DNA from: Pseudomonadaceae bacterium
GTDB lineage: Bacteria; Pseudomonadota; Gammaproteobacteria; Pseudomonadales; Pseudomonadaceae
Assembly (NCBI GenBank): GCA_019745275.1
Contig: JAIETJ010000096.1
Coordinates: 1-33,973, forward strand
DNA: 33,973 bases
Direction of reading: 5' to 3'
The position numbers and the translations under genes are program-made. Each line of letters opens with the position of its first letter. Positions within the stretch are counted from its first letter, which is position 1. Below are positions 18,601-26,906 of this stretch, piece after piece. The notes below the pieces were generated by a model. The model was not told the origin of the DNA. It worked only from the letters and a program-made list of their open reading frames with translations, and did not search any database.

Positions 18601-19408
18601 TGCGCCTATTGTGAATTTGCGCCGTGAAGCGCCGATCGGGGTGTTCGACTCGGGCGTCGGCGGCCTGTCGGTACTGGGTGAAATACGCGCTCTATTACCG
18701 CAAGAATCTTTGCTCTATGTGGCCGACAGCGGCCATGTGCCTTACGGCGAGAAAAGCCCGGCATTTATCTGCGAACGTAGCCAGCGAATCGCCGAATTTC
18801 TCATCGCGCAGGGCGCCAAGGCGCTGGTATTGGCCTGTAATACCGCTACGGCAGCGGCGATCAGCCAGTTGCGCGAACGCTACCCAGAACTGCCGATTAT
18901 CGGCATGGAACCGGCCGTTAAACCGGCCGCTGCCGCCACCCGCAGTGGCGTGGTCGGGGTGCTGGCTACCACCGGCACACTGAAAAGCGCCAAGTTTGCC
19001 GCCCTGCTCGACCGTTTCGCCAATGACGTGCGGGTGATTACCCAGCCATGCCCCGGTTTGGTTGAGCAAATCGAAGCCGGCGAGTTACACAGCGAAAAGA
19101 CCCGGCAACTGCTGCGCGGCTGGGTTCAACCGTTACTGGCGCAGAACTGTGACACGCTGATTCTCGGTTGTACCCATTACCCCTTTATCAAGCCGCTGCT
19201 GGCTGAGTTACTGCCGGCCAACGTCAGCCTGATCGACACCGGCGCGGCCGTTGCCCGGCAGTTACAGCGCGTGCTGGATGAGCATCAGCTGCTCGCCACT
19301 GGCCCGGCGCGGCCCGCACAGTTCCACTCCAGCGGCCAATGTCAGCGGCTCGAGCAGGTACTGCCGCAACTCTGGGGTAGCGCGGCTGTGGTAACTGAGT
19401 TGGGCTAA
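18590..19408 (+). CDS. murI: Glutamate racemase
   Basis: Converts L- to D-glutamate for peptidoglycan. The 272-aa product has the [14 protein letters not shown] opening with catalytic Asp20/Ser21, the first catalytic cysteine Cys83 in [10 protein letters not shown] and the second, Cys194, in LGCTHYPF. It overlaps the end of moeB by 11 nt, so it is likely coupled. It is the last gene of the hemA run and is convergent with the minus-strand operon that follows, with about 50 bp between and no strong terminator that I can see. Confidence 0.97.
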   Translation: MASDAPIVNLRREAPIGVFDSGVGGLSVLGEIRALLPQESLLYVADSGHVPYGEKSPAFICERSQRIAEFLIAQGAKALVLACNTATAAAISQLRERYPELPIIGMEPAVKPAAAATRSGVVGVLATTGTLKSAKFAALLDRFANDVRVITQPCPGLVEQIEAGELHSEKTRQLLRGWVQPLLAQNCDTLILGCTHYPFIKPLLAELLPANVSLIDTGAAVARQLQRVLDEHQLLATGPARPAQFHSSGQCQRLEQVLPQLWGSAAVVTELG

Positions 19409-19459
19409 GCGCAGTGCATGGTTGTCGGCGGTCTAAGCCGCGTGATTTGAGCCGCTGAC

Positions 19460-20023
19460 TCATTCCAGCAGGTTTAATTGCTCCACCCAAATCAACTCGC
19501 ACGCCCCTGCACCCGTGTCTTCACGGCTCAAGGAGCTGCTCCATGTAAAGCCGTCTTGCCCTTCTATGCGCACCAACTGGCCGCTGAGTTGAATGCGTTG
19601 GCCGGTTTTGACCCGCGCTAAGGTGGCGGCAACTGTCGAGTTGGCTGGGATCATATGCATATTGGCGCTGTGCATTTCGATCTCGCGGCGCGGGATTGGC
19701 AATTCATCAGCTCGCCAGTGATACCAACGGTTGCTTTGGCTGATGCTGATTTTATCCAGCACCGGCAGCTCGGCCATTGGTCCCCAGCCGAGGGCTAGGT
19801 CGGTGGGCGAAAGTGCCGCGCCGCGGTCAAAATGATAGTCCTCGCGGCCCAGTACGCGCGCCTCAAGGTTAAAGCCTTCGAGCGGGATGATGCGGTAGTC
19901 GGCCAGTTGTAGGCTGCCGTCGCTGCTGGTCAGCGGCAGCGGTTGCGGCCCCTGCAAAATGGCTCGCCCTAGCCACAGCAGGGCAATCAGCGCCAGCGCG
20001 TAGATCAGGCGTTGCAAGGTCAT
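19460..20023 (-). CDS. Conserved membrane-anchored hypothetical protein
   Basis: Unknown function. The 187-aa protein has one N-terminal membrane anchor (LIYALALIALLWLGRAIL, about residues 6-23) and a soluble part that should lie in the periplasm. Conserved-looking stretches are REDYHFDRGAALSPTDLALGWGPM, HSANMHMIPAN, QRIQLSGQLVRIEG and a C-terminal SREDTGAGACELIWVE. I recall similar proteins in Pseudomonas genomes but no named family. It is the last gene of the long minus-strand operon and starts 39 nt after the ykgJ-like gene. Confidence 0.8.
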   Translation of the reverse strand: MTLQRLIYALALIALLWLGRAILQGPQPLPLTSSDGSLQLADYRIIPLEGFNLEARVLGREDYHFDRGAALSPTDLALGWGPMAELPVLDKISISQSNRWYHWRADELPIPRREIEMHSANMHMIPANSTVAATLARVKTGQRIQLSGQLVRIEGQDGFTWSSSLSREDTGAGACELIWVEQLNLLE

Positions 20024-20061
20024 GTGCAGTGGCTAGGCGATAGGTGGTGCATGTCGGTTAC

Positions 20062-20379
20062 TCAACGATAAATCGTCGCCAGCCCTTGGCGTTCTTCGAG
20101 GCATTCAGGCGAAGCCATTTCGAACTCGCGACAGACCCACGGGCGGTTCTCGTAGATGGTGCAGAGCATGCTGTCGCGGTCCAGTGCCACGCACCAGCCG
20201 TCGTCGAGGCGCAGCATGACTTCGCCGCCCCATTGGTCGATGTCGATATAGCGCTTGGGCACGCCGGTGTCGCTCAGCAGTATTACTTCCAGCTGGCAGC
20301 AGCAGGCCGCGCAGTTGGCGCAGGTGACGGCCGCAGCGGGTTCTATAGGGGTGACGGGGATTAAATGGTCTTGGCTCAT
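20062..20379 (-). CDS. YkgJ family cysteine-cluster protein
   Basis: Small protein (105 aa) of the family predicted to chelate zinc or iron through a cysteine cluster. Cysteines stand at 20, 23, 26, 27 and 28 (CANCAACCC), with further ones at 63 (WCVAL), 73 (CTIYENRPWVC), 83 and 93. The segment LCTIYENRPWVCREF is the usual family signature. It lies 73 nt after the DUF2878 gene. The molecular role of the family is not established. Confidence 0.88.
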   Translation of the reverse strand: MSQDHLIPVTPIEPAAAVTCANCAACCCQLEVILLSDTGVPKRYIDIDQWGGEVMLRLDDGWCVALDRDSMLCTIYENRPWVCREFEMASPECLEERQGLATIYR

Positions 20380-20452
20380 GGGCGCAGTTTAAGCCAGCCA
20401 AGGTCATCGGTGGCGGCTAACTGACCAGCGCGGCCATGGTTAGTCGTGGGTG

Positions 20453-20959
20453 TTAGTCGCGGGTGCTGGTTGGCCCGCGTCCAGCCAAGTAATGCAGCAG
20501 TGGCAGCAGCCCACTCCATAACAGCGCCAGCCCTAGCAAGGTCAGCGTTGTGCCGTAAGGTAAGCTGACTCCGGCTAATTGCGCGCCGGCGTAGTACGAC
20601 AGCGGGGCACTGAGGGCGCCAAGCAGGCTGGCGCGCCACCAGGGTTTGCCGCTCCAAGCGAGGCTGTGCTTTAGGGTGCAGGCCAGCAGAGGCCAGAGCA
20701 GTGTTAGCCAGAGTGGAATGATCCAGCGCGGCTGGCCGAAATCAAATACGCCTAGGTGCATCAATAGGCTATCCACGGTCGTGCCTAGCAGCGTGGCACT
20801 CACCAGCAGCTTGCCGTCTTGCGCCCAACTGCTCAGCCAACATAGGTGCAGGCCGAGTAAACCCAGCGCTAGCAGTAACAGCCACGGCTGCGTCGGGCTG
20901 AACACGCAAGCGAACCAGCCGAGCTGAAACAGTGCGGCATTGCTCAGTTGTTTAAACAT
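20453..20959 (-). CDS. DUF2878 family inner-membrane protein
   Basis: A 168-aa hydrophobic protein with about four to five membrane segments (for example FQLGWFACVF, WLLLLALGLLGLHL, LWLTLLWPLLACTL and LTLLGLALLWSGLLPLL). The pattern, including SATLLGTTVDSLLMHLGVFDF, fits DUF2878. The ATG at 20959 was chosen because it gives a compact membrane protein and overlaps the end of the Cfa-like gene by 8 nt; the frame is open further up only within that gene. No function is known for the family. Its place next to lipid-modifying genes suggests a membrane-related role. Confidence 0.82.
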   Translation of the reverse strand: MFKQLSNAALFQLGWFACVFSPTQPWLLLLALGLLGLHLCWLSSWAQDGKLLVSATLLGTTVDSLLMHLGVFDFGQPRWIIPLWLTLLWPLLACTLKHSLAWSGKPWWRASLLGALSAPLSYYAGAQLAGVSLPYGTTLTLLGLALLWSGLLPLLHYLAGRGPTSTRD

Positions 20960-22226
20960 TAAAGCGACCGAGCAGCGGCGCACGTTGCGCGGCGGGTTTG
21001 GCCAGTAATAACTGGGCGGTGCCGATACTGCGCTCGAGAAAACCACCTTCGCAGTAGCACAGGTAAAACTCCCAAAGGCGCAGGAAATAGGCGTCATAGC
21101 CGAGCGCTTCGATGCGCTGTTTGGCCGCGCTGAAATTGTCGTGCCAGAGCCTTAACGTGCGCGCGTAGTGCAGGCCAAAGTCTTCCATATGGTGCAGGGT
21201 CATGTCGGTTTCGGCGGTGACCACTTCGAGCATCTTGCTCACCGAGGGCAGGGCGCCGCCGGGGAAAATATAGCGCTGGATAAAGTCCACACTGCGCCGC
21301 GCTTGCTGGTAACGCTGGTCGCGAATGGTGATGGCTTGCAGCAGCATCAGGCCGTCGGGCTTGAGCAGTTGTGCGCAGCATTTGAAGTAGGTGGGCAAAA
21401 AACTATGGCCGACCGCTTCGATCATTTCGATCGACACCAGTTTGTCGTACTGGCCCTGCAGGTCGCGGTAGTCCATCAGCAATACAGTCACCCGTTCTTG
21501 TAAACCTTGGGTTTCGATGCGTTTCTGGGTGTAGTCGAACTGCTGTTGCGACAGGGTGCAGGTGGTTACCCGGCAGCCGTAATGGCTGGCTGCATACAGG
21601 GCCATGCTGCCCCAGCCGCTGCCGATCTCCAGTAAGTGGTCGCAGGCTTTGAGGTCGAGCTTTTGGCAGATGCGCTCGAGTTTATTCAGCTGCGCCTGCT
21701 CTAAGCTGTCGTCAGCACGCAGAAACTGCGCCGCGGAATACATCATGGTCGGGTCGAGAAACTGCTCAAACAAGGCATTGCCTAAGTCGTAATGCGCTTC
21801 GATATTCTTGCGTGAGCCTTTGCGAGTGTTGCGATTGAGCCAGTGCAGCGCGCTGATTAACGGCCGTCCCAGTTGCGCCAAACCGCGCTCCATGGCGTCC
21901 AATACCTCGATGTTGCTGACGAATAAACGCACCACCGCGGTTAGGTCTGGGCTGCTCCAATAACCGTGAATGTAAGCCTCGCCCGCACCGATCGAGCCGT
22001 TGCCGGCCACCAGCGTCCAGAACCCCGAATCGTGCACACTAAGCTCAGCGTGCAGGGCGGCGCCTTCTTGACCAAAGTGCAGTAGTTCATCACCGTCGCG
22101 AATCAGCAAACGGCCGTGGCGCAGTTGTTGCAATTGGCGCAAAACCGCGCGCTTGAGCAAGCTTGCGCCGATCCCGTGGGTCGTTAGCCAATGGCTTTTG
22201 GCGCTCAGAGAGCTAGCGTTTTTCAT
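20952..22226 (-). CDS. Cfa-like SAM-dependent fatty-acid methyltransferase (CFA synthase family)
   Basis: The 424-aa protein belongs to the cyclopropane-fatty-acid synthase family, which acts on unsaturated chains of membrane phospholipids. It has the HYDLGNALF segment (145-153), the SAM loop LLEIGSGWGSMAL (198-210) and the late RYIFPGGALPSVS stretch. Against my memory of E. coli Cfa, the bicarbonate-binding Cys139 (MQYSC) is Ala165 here and His266 (LLH) is Gln297, while the glutamate is kept (Glu270 in IEAVG). These changes suggest a methyltransferase such as UfaM of furan-fatty-acid synthesis and not a cyclopropane former. Together with the upstream FAD oxidase and DUF1365 genes (overlap of 14 nt with the latter) it matches the COG2907-COG3496-COG2230 set known from singlet-oxygen responses. 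Product identity is inference. Confidence 0.88.
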   Translation of the reverse strand: MKNASSLSAKSHWLTTHGIGASLLKRAVLRQLQQLRHGRLLIRDGDELLHFGQEGAALHAELSVHDSGFWTLVAGNGSIGAGEAYIHGYWSSPDLTAVVRLFVSNIEVLDAMERGLAQLGRPLISALHWLNRNTRKGSRKNIEAHYDLGNALFEQFLDPTMMYSAAQFLRADDSLEQAQLNKLERICQKLDLKACDHLLEIGSGWGSMALYAASHYGCRVTTCTLSQQQFDYTQKRIETQGLQERVTVLLMDYRDLQGQYDKLVSIEMIEAVGHSFLPTYFKCCAQLLKPDGLMLLQAITIRDQRYQQARRSVDFIQRYIFPGGALPSVSKMLEVVTAETDMTLHHMEDFGLHYARTLRLWHDNFSAAKQRIEALGYDAYFLRLWEFYLCYCEGGFLERSIGTAQLLLAKPAAQRAPLLGRFNV

Positions 22227-23010
22227 CGGGGCGGTCCTCGGTGATGGCGTGGGCGACGCTGAAGCTGTCGGTGGCTACTTGATGGTTGAAAATCGGTACG
22301 CGCTTGAGCAGCAAGCGCAGGGCTTGCCAATAAATCGCCAGCACGGTTTTGCCGGTCATCCACGGGAAGCTCAGCAAATGCTGGTGCAAGCTGCGTCGGG
22401 TTAGGGCGTGGCGCTGTAGGTTGAGGTGGGCGACAAACAAGCGTTGCTCGCCTTGCCAGTCGGCCATCTGAATCTGCAGTTGCTCGCCTGGCAGGCTAAA
22501 GCGCATGCGGTACTCAAGGTCGGGCGGCAGGAACGGCGAGACATGAAACGCCTTGGCCACGGCCACCTGTTGTTGGTCGCCGTTAGCCGCCAGCACATAG
22601 TGATAACGCTCGCGAAACGGTGTGTTGCTGACCTCGCAGAGAATCGCCGCCAACTCGCCGTTTTGTTTAAAACAGTAAAAAAAGCTCGCCGGATTAAACG
22701 CCAAACCCCAGCTGCGCGGTTGCGCCAGCAGGCAGATAGCGCCGTCGGGCGTCTGCCCGAGGGCTTCGCCAACCCGCTGGCGCACGGCGTCGATCAGCGG
22801 CATACCGGCGCGGGTGAACTGCGGCAAAAAATCAGTCTCGCGAAAGCTAAAGGCGGCAAAGCGGCTGCGCCCGGCCAGTGGTGAAAGGGCCAGTACGGCG
22901 TCTTGCTCGCTTAAATCTAGCCACAGCAATCCCATGCGGTAGCGAAAACTATGCGCCTTGGGACTAAAGCGCTGGTGTGCCACCCAGCCGCTGTACAGGG
23001 CGCTGTTCAT
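22213..23010 (-). CDS. DUF1365 family protein
   Basis: The 265-aa protein matches DUF1365 (COG3496): MNSALYSGWVAHQRFSPKAHSF at the start, then FNPASFFYCF and the C-terminal HVSPFLPPDLEYRMRF. Its biochemical role is not known, but it is almost always found next to an FAD oxidase and a Cfa-like enzyme, as here. The start overlaps the oxidase stop by 4 nt and the end overlaps the Cfa-like gene by 14 nt. Confidence 0.9.
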   Translation of the reverse strand: MNSALYSGWVAHQRFSPKAHSFRYRMGLLWLDLSEQDAVLALSPLAGRSRFAAFSFRETDFLPQFTRAGMPLIDAVRQRVGEALGQTPDGAICLLAQPRSWGLAFNPASFFYCFKQNGELAAILCEVSNTPFRERYHYVLAANGDQQQVAVAKAFHVSPFLPPDLEYRMRFSLPGEQLQIQMADWQGEQRLFVAHLNLQRHALTRRSLHQHLLSFPWMTGKTVLAIYWQALRLLLKRVPIFNHQVATDSFSVAHAITEDRPDEKR

Positions 23011-24266
23011 GGCTGCGTCTCGAGGCTCTGGCCAAAGGCCGCAGCCACGCGCAGCGCGCTGACCACGCCGTCTTCATGGAAACCATTGGCCCAGTAAGCG
23101 CCACAAAAATAGCTGTGGTTAGCGCCGTGTAGCTCCTCCCAGCGCGCTTGGGCGGCCAGCGCATTTAAGCTGTATTGCGGATGGGCATAGGTGTAGCGAG
23201 CGAGAATTTTGCTCGGATCAATCGACTCGGTTTGATTCAGGCTGACGCAAAAGGTGCTTGGGCTGTCGATGCCTTGGAGGATGTTCATGTTGTAGGTCAG
23301 CGCTGCCGGCTGGCAGCTTGGCCCGCCGAGTCGGTAGTTCCAACTGGCCCAGGCCAGACGGCGTTTGGGCAGCAGGCGGGTGTCGGTGTGCAGCACCACG
23401 TCGTTATCGGCATAGGGCAAATTGCCAAGAATTTGCTGCTCGACGGCGGTTGGTGCGGCGAGTAATTGCAGGGCTTGATCGCTGTGGCAGGCGAATACCA
23501 CCTTGTCGAAACGTTCGCTGCCAGCGGCGCTGTGCAGGGTCACGCCGGCTTCGTCGCGCTCGACCTTAAAGACTGGGCAGCGCAGGCGAATGCGTTCGGC
23601 GAAGGAGGCGGTCAGCGGCGTCACGTAGCTGCTCGAACCACCTTTAATCACCTGCCATTGCGGGCGTTCAGTGATCGACAGCAGGCCATGATTTTTAAAG
23701 AAGCGTAAGAAAAATGGCATCGGCACATGCATCATTTCGGCCCGTGACATCGACCAAATCGCCGCGCCCATCGGCACTATGTAGTGCTCGATAAACCGCT
23801 GGCCGTAGCCCCGCTCGTGCAAATAGACCCCAAGGCTTAGATCTTCGGCAACATTGTGCTGATCGAGGTCGTCGAGGGTCTCGCGGTTAAAGCGCAAGAT
23901 GTCGCGCAGCATGCCCCAGAAACCGGTCGAGAGCAGGTTGCTGCGTTGGGCAAATAGGCTGTTGAAGGTGTTGCCGTTGTACTCAAAATCGCGGCCCGGT
24001 TCGCACACCGAGAAGCTCATTTCGCTGGGCTGATAGGCCACGCCGAGTTGCTTGAGCAGTTGGATAAAGTTCGGGTAGGTCCAGTCGTTGAACACGATAA
24101 AACCGGTGTCGATCGCGTAGTCGCGGCCATCCACGCTGACATCCACGGTGTGGGTGTGGCCACCGACCCAATCGCTGGCCTCGAACACATGAATGTCATG
24201 CTCGCGGTTGAGCAGGTAGGCGCTGGTTAGGCCGCTGATGCCGCTGCCGATGATGGCGATTTTCAT
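23007..24266 (-). CDS. FAD-dependent amine oxidase/desaturase-like protein (COG2907 type)
   Basis: Predicted flavoprotein of 419 aa. The N-terminus has the dinucleotide-binding IIGSGISGLTSAYLL, followed by the EASDWVGGHTHTVDV segment that holds the FAD ribose, and IDTGFIVFNDWTYPNF, characteristic of the COG2907 subgroup. The C-terminus has YFCGAYWANGFHEDGV, which closes the FAD site. Members near Cfa-like genes are thought to oxidise or desaturate fatty acyl chains; the name amine oxidase reflects fold only. It is coupled by 4-nt overlaps to the SDR before it and the DUF1365 gene after it. Confidence 0.9.
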   Translation of the reverse strand: MKIAIIGSGISGLTSAYLLNREHDIHVFEASDWVGGHTHTVDVSVDGRDYAIDTGFIVFNDWTYPNFIQLLKQLGVAYQPSEMSFSVCEPGRDFEYNGNTFNSLFAQRSNLLSTGFWGMLRDILRFNRETLDDLDQHNVAEDLSLGVYLHERGYGQRFIEHYIVPMGAAIWSMSRAEMMHVPMPFFLRFFKNHGLLSITERPQWQVIKGGSSSYVTPLTASFAERIRLRCPVFKVERDEAGVTLHSAAGSERFDKVVFACHSDQALQLLAAPTAVEQQILGNLPYADNDVVLHTDTRLLPKRRLAWASWNYRLGGPSCQPAALTYNMNILQGIDSPSTFCVSLNQTESIDPSKILARYTYAHPQYSLNALAAQARWEELHGANHSYFCGAYWANGFHEDGVVSALRVAAAFGQSLETQP

Positions 24267-25033
24267 ACATTCCCCTTGGGATTACGGCGGGCCATGCGCG
24301 TGCCAATGGCCAGTTGCACCCGCGTAGGCAGGTGTGCGAGTAACTGCAAGAAGGTGATGAATACGCCTGGGAAAGCAATCTCGTAAGGCCGCTTAGGCAG
24401 GCGTGCGGCAATATGCTGGGCGGCTCGTTCGGCTGACCAACGCAGCGGCATGGGAAAGTCGTTTTTGCGCGTCAGTGGTGTGTCGACAAAACCAGGGCTG
24501 ATGAGTGTCACGTCGATGCCCTCATGTGCCAGATCAATGCGCAGTGCTTCAAGCAAATAGCGCAGGCCGGCCTTTGAGGCACCATAAGCCTCGGCGCGGG
24601 GCAGCGGCAGGTAAGTGACCGAACTGCCAACTCCGACCAAATGCGGCTTACTGCCAACGCGTAATAGGGGCAGGGCGACTTCGATGCAGTAGCCTGCCGA
24701 GAGCAGATTAGCGCGCAGCACGCGCTCCAGCATAGCCGCCTCAAAGCTCCCCGTATCCACGTACTCACAGGTTCCGGCATTTAAAATCAGTGTGTCCAGT
24801 ACTCCCCACGCCTGATGAATCCGCAGGGCGATGGCGCGGACTTGTTCAGCCTCGCCGAGGTCTCCGGGTACCACTAATACCTGCTCTGGGTAGCGCGCGG
24901 CCAGGGCCTGGAGAGGCTCCACGCGGCGGGCGCTAACGGCCACCCGGTGGCCGGCCTGCAACAGTTCCTCTGCGAGTGCTGCGCCAATCCCGCTGCTGGC
25001 GCCGGTCAGCCAAATGCGTCGTGAAGTGTTCAT
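24263..25033 (-). CDS. Short-chain dehydrogenase/reductase
   Basis: Predicted NAD(P)-dependent oxidoreductase of 256 aa. The classical SDR marks are visible: the cofactor loop TGASSGIGAAL, LILNAG, the catalytic Ser in VGVGSSVTYL and the YGASKAG Tyr/Lys pair; LISPGFVDTPLT follows. The ATG at 25033 has a good ribosome binding site (GGAGA) and overlaps the SnoaL-like stop by 4 nt; an in-frame ATG 21 nt upstream is a less likely start. The substrate is unknown; the lipid-modifying neighbours suggest an acyl or aldehyde substrate. Confidence 0.9.
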   Translation of the reverse strand: MNTSRRIWLTGASSGIGAALAEELLQAGHRVAVSARRVEPLQALAARYPEQVLVVPGDLGEAEQVRAIALRIHQAWGVLDTLILNAGTCEYVDTGSFEAAMLERVLRANLLSAGYCIEVALPLLRVGSKPHLVGVGSSVTYLPLPRAEAYGASKAGLRYLLEALRIDLAHEGIDVTLISPGFVDTPLTRKNDFPMPLRWSAERAAQHIAARLPKRPYEIAFPGVFITFLQLLAHLPTRVQLAIGTRMARRNPKGNV

Positions 25034-25455
25034 GCCAGTCTCCTTTTTAGCCAACCGATGACACTGCCCAGCAGCGGCAAGTGTTCGTAAAGCAGAGCAC
25101 CGGCGTCGAAGTAGTCACGGTGGCTGTACACCTTGCCGTCGCGCCACAGCAGGTGCGAGCAGCCCTCTAGGCGAATCAACTGACCGCCGGCCAACCGCGG
25201 ATGGCGATAACTCATGTTCCAACGCAGATAACCTTGGCCTTCGCTGACCTGATCGAACCCGTAAAATTCGAAATCCAGCGCGCTGACGTTGGCGTACATC
25301 TGGGCAAAGTACTGTTCAATATCAGCCAGCCCGTGCACTTCATGCAGCGGGTCGCAGAACACCGCCTCGCGGCTGTACAAGTCTGCAACTTGGTGCAGAT
25401 TGTCTTTGTTTAGCCCAGCAAAGGTGTGCGCGAATTGCGCCAGGAAATCGCTCAT
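25030..25455 (-). CDS. SnoaL-like / nuclear transport factor 2 fold protein
   Basis: A small protein (141 aa) of the NTF2-like fold. Supporting segments are ADLYSREAVFCDPLHEVHG, IEQYFAQMYANV and the C-terminal HLLWRDGKVYSHRDYFDAG. Proteins of this fold can be small enzymes or binding partners, and this one has no assigned activity. It stands between phrB and the SDR gene with 4-nt overlaps on both sides, a place conserved in Pseudomonas photolyase operons as I recall them. Confidence 0.87.
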   Translation of the reverse strand: MSDFLAQFAHTFAGLNKDNLHQVADLYSREAVFCDPLHEVHGLADIEQYFAQMYANVSALDFEFYGFDQVSEGQGYLRWNMSYRHPRLAGGQLIRLEGCSHLLWRDGKVYSHRDYFDAGALLYEHLPLLGSVIGWLKRRLA

Positions 25456-26906
25456 TCGACCTCCAGTTGGGCCATCTGCGGCAGGCTTTTGAACGCCGCC
25501 AAAGCCCGCGCGCGACTCTTACTTAAGTCGACTATTGGCCGTGGATAGTCGGGCAGGCTGAACCACCCGCCGGCGTCCTGAGCAAGGCTGCTGGGTTGGT
25601 GCAGGTGCTTTTTATTCAGGCCGGCTAACTCCGGTAGCCAATGACAGATGAAGCGTCCCTCGGCATCGAAACGCTCGGACTGGCGCAGCGGATTGAAGAT
25701 GCGAAAATACGGCGCCGAGTCGGTTCCGGTCGAGGCACTCCACTGCCAGCCGCCGTTGTTAGCGGCAAGGTCGCCATCGATCAAATGGCGCATAAAAAAC
25801 CGCTCGCCTTCGCGCCAGTCGATCAGCAGATTCTTGGTCAGAAACATCGCCACTATCATCCGCAAGCGGTTGTGCATCCAGCCGGTGGCCAGCAGTTGGC
25901 GCATCGCCGCATCAATAATCGGAATGCCAGTACGGCCCTGTTGCCAGGCAGCCAGTGCCGCGGGGTCGGAGCGCCAAGCCAGCGCTTCGGTGTGCTGGCG
26001 AAAAGCGCGGCGCATGGAGACTCGCGGGTAGCCAACTAAAATATGCTTATAGAATTCACGCCAGAGCAGTTCGTTGATCCAGCACACCACGCCGGGATTG
26101 CCGGTGTCGAACTCGCCATAGTTGCTGCTCAGCGCCGCATGCAGGCATTGCCTTGGCGACACTACGCCGGCGGCTAAATACGCCGAGAGCTGGCTGGTGC
26201 CGGGTCGCGCAGGCAGGTCACGTTGTTGGTCGTAGCGGTGCAGTTGCTCGTCACTGAATAATTGCAAACGGCGCTGCGCCTCGGCTTCGCCGGCCGGCCA
26301 GAGCTGTTGGATGCTCAGTGGGGTCGGGGCGAAGCCGGCGACGCTGGTGGGCAGCGGGTCGTGTTGTAAGGCCAGCGGTGCTTGCGCCTTGGGTAGCGGC
26401 TGGCAAGCAGGCAGGGCTATTTGCAGGCGCCGGTAACAGGCCTTGCGGAACTGGCTGAACACCTGAAAGTAATTACCGGTCTGGGTTAGCAGGCTGCCGG
26501 GTTGAAACAGCAATTGGTCAAGGTGCGACTGCCAAGTGATGCCGTTTTGCGCCAGCAGGCTGGCACTGGCAGCGTCACGGCGGCTTTCATGCACACCGTA
26601 CTCATCGTTGACCTGCACTGTGCTTATCGCCAGTGTTTGGCACAGGCTGAGTAAGGCCTCAGGCACCTGCTGCCAGTTAGGTACCTGGCGAATTAGCAGG
26701 GGCACATTCAATGCGCCTAATTCACGCTGCAGTTCGACCAGATTGCGCAGCCAGAAATCCACCTTGCACGGTGCGTCATCATGCTCCAGCCACTGCTCAG
26801 GGGTAATTAAGTACAACGCTACAGTTGGGCCATTGCCCATGGCGGCGGTCAAGGCGCTGTTGTCGTGCACCCGTAGGTCGCTGCGCAGCCAGAGTAGTTG
26901 GGTCAT
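25452..26906 (-). CDS. phrB: Deoxyribodipyrimidine photolyase
   Basis: Repairs cyclobutane pyrimidine dimers with blue light and FADH-. The 484-aa protein has the N-terminal antenna-binding domain (LLWLRSDLRVHDNSAL) and the C-terminal FAD domain with GTSQLSAYLAAGVVS, WINELLWREFYKHIL, MHNRLRMIVAMFLTKNLL and the strongly conserved GDLAANNGGWQWSASTGTD. The Trp residues needed for electron transfer lie in the WINELLW and GGWQWS stretches. The start overlaps the regulator stop by 4 nt. Its place in an operon with a LitR-like regulator suggests that light induces it. Confidence 0.96.
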   Translation of the reverse strand: MTQLLWLRSDLRVHDNSALTAAMGNGPTVALYLITPEQWLEHDDAPCKVDFWLRNLVELQRELGALNVPLLIRQVPNWQQVPEALLSLCQTLAISTVQVNDEYGVHESRRDAASASLLAQNGITWQSHLDQLLFQPGSLLTQTGNYFQVFSQFRKACYRRLQIALPACQPLPKAQAPLALQHDPLPTSVAGFAPTPLSIQQLWPAGEAEAQRRLQLFSDEQLHRYDQQRDLPARPGTSQLSAYLAAGVVSPRQCLHAALSSNYGEFDTGNPGVVCWINELLWREFYKHILVGYPRVSMRRAFRQHTEALAWRSDPAALAAWQQGRTGIPIIDAAMRQLLATGWMHNRLRMIVAMFLTKNLLIDWREGERFFMRHLIDGDLAANNGGWQWSASTGTDSAPYFRIFNPLRQSERFDAEGRFICHWLPELAGLNKKHLHQPSSLAQDAGGWFSLPDYPRPIVDLSKSRARALAAFKSLPQMAQLEVE

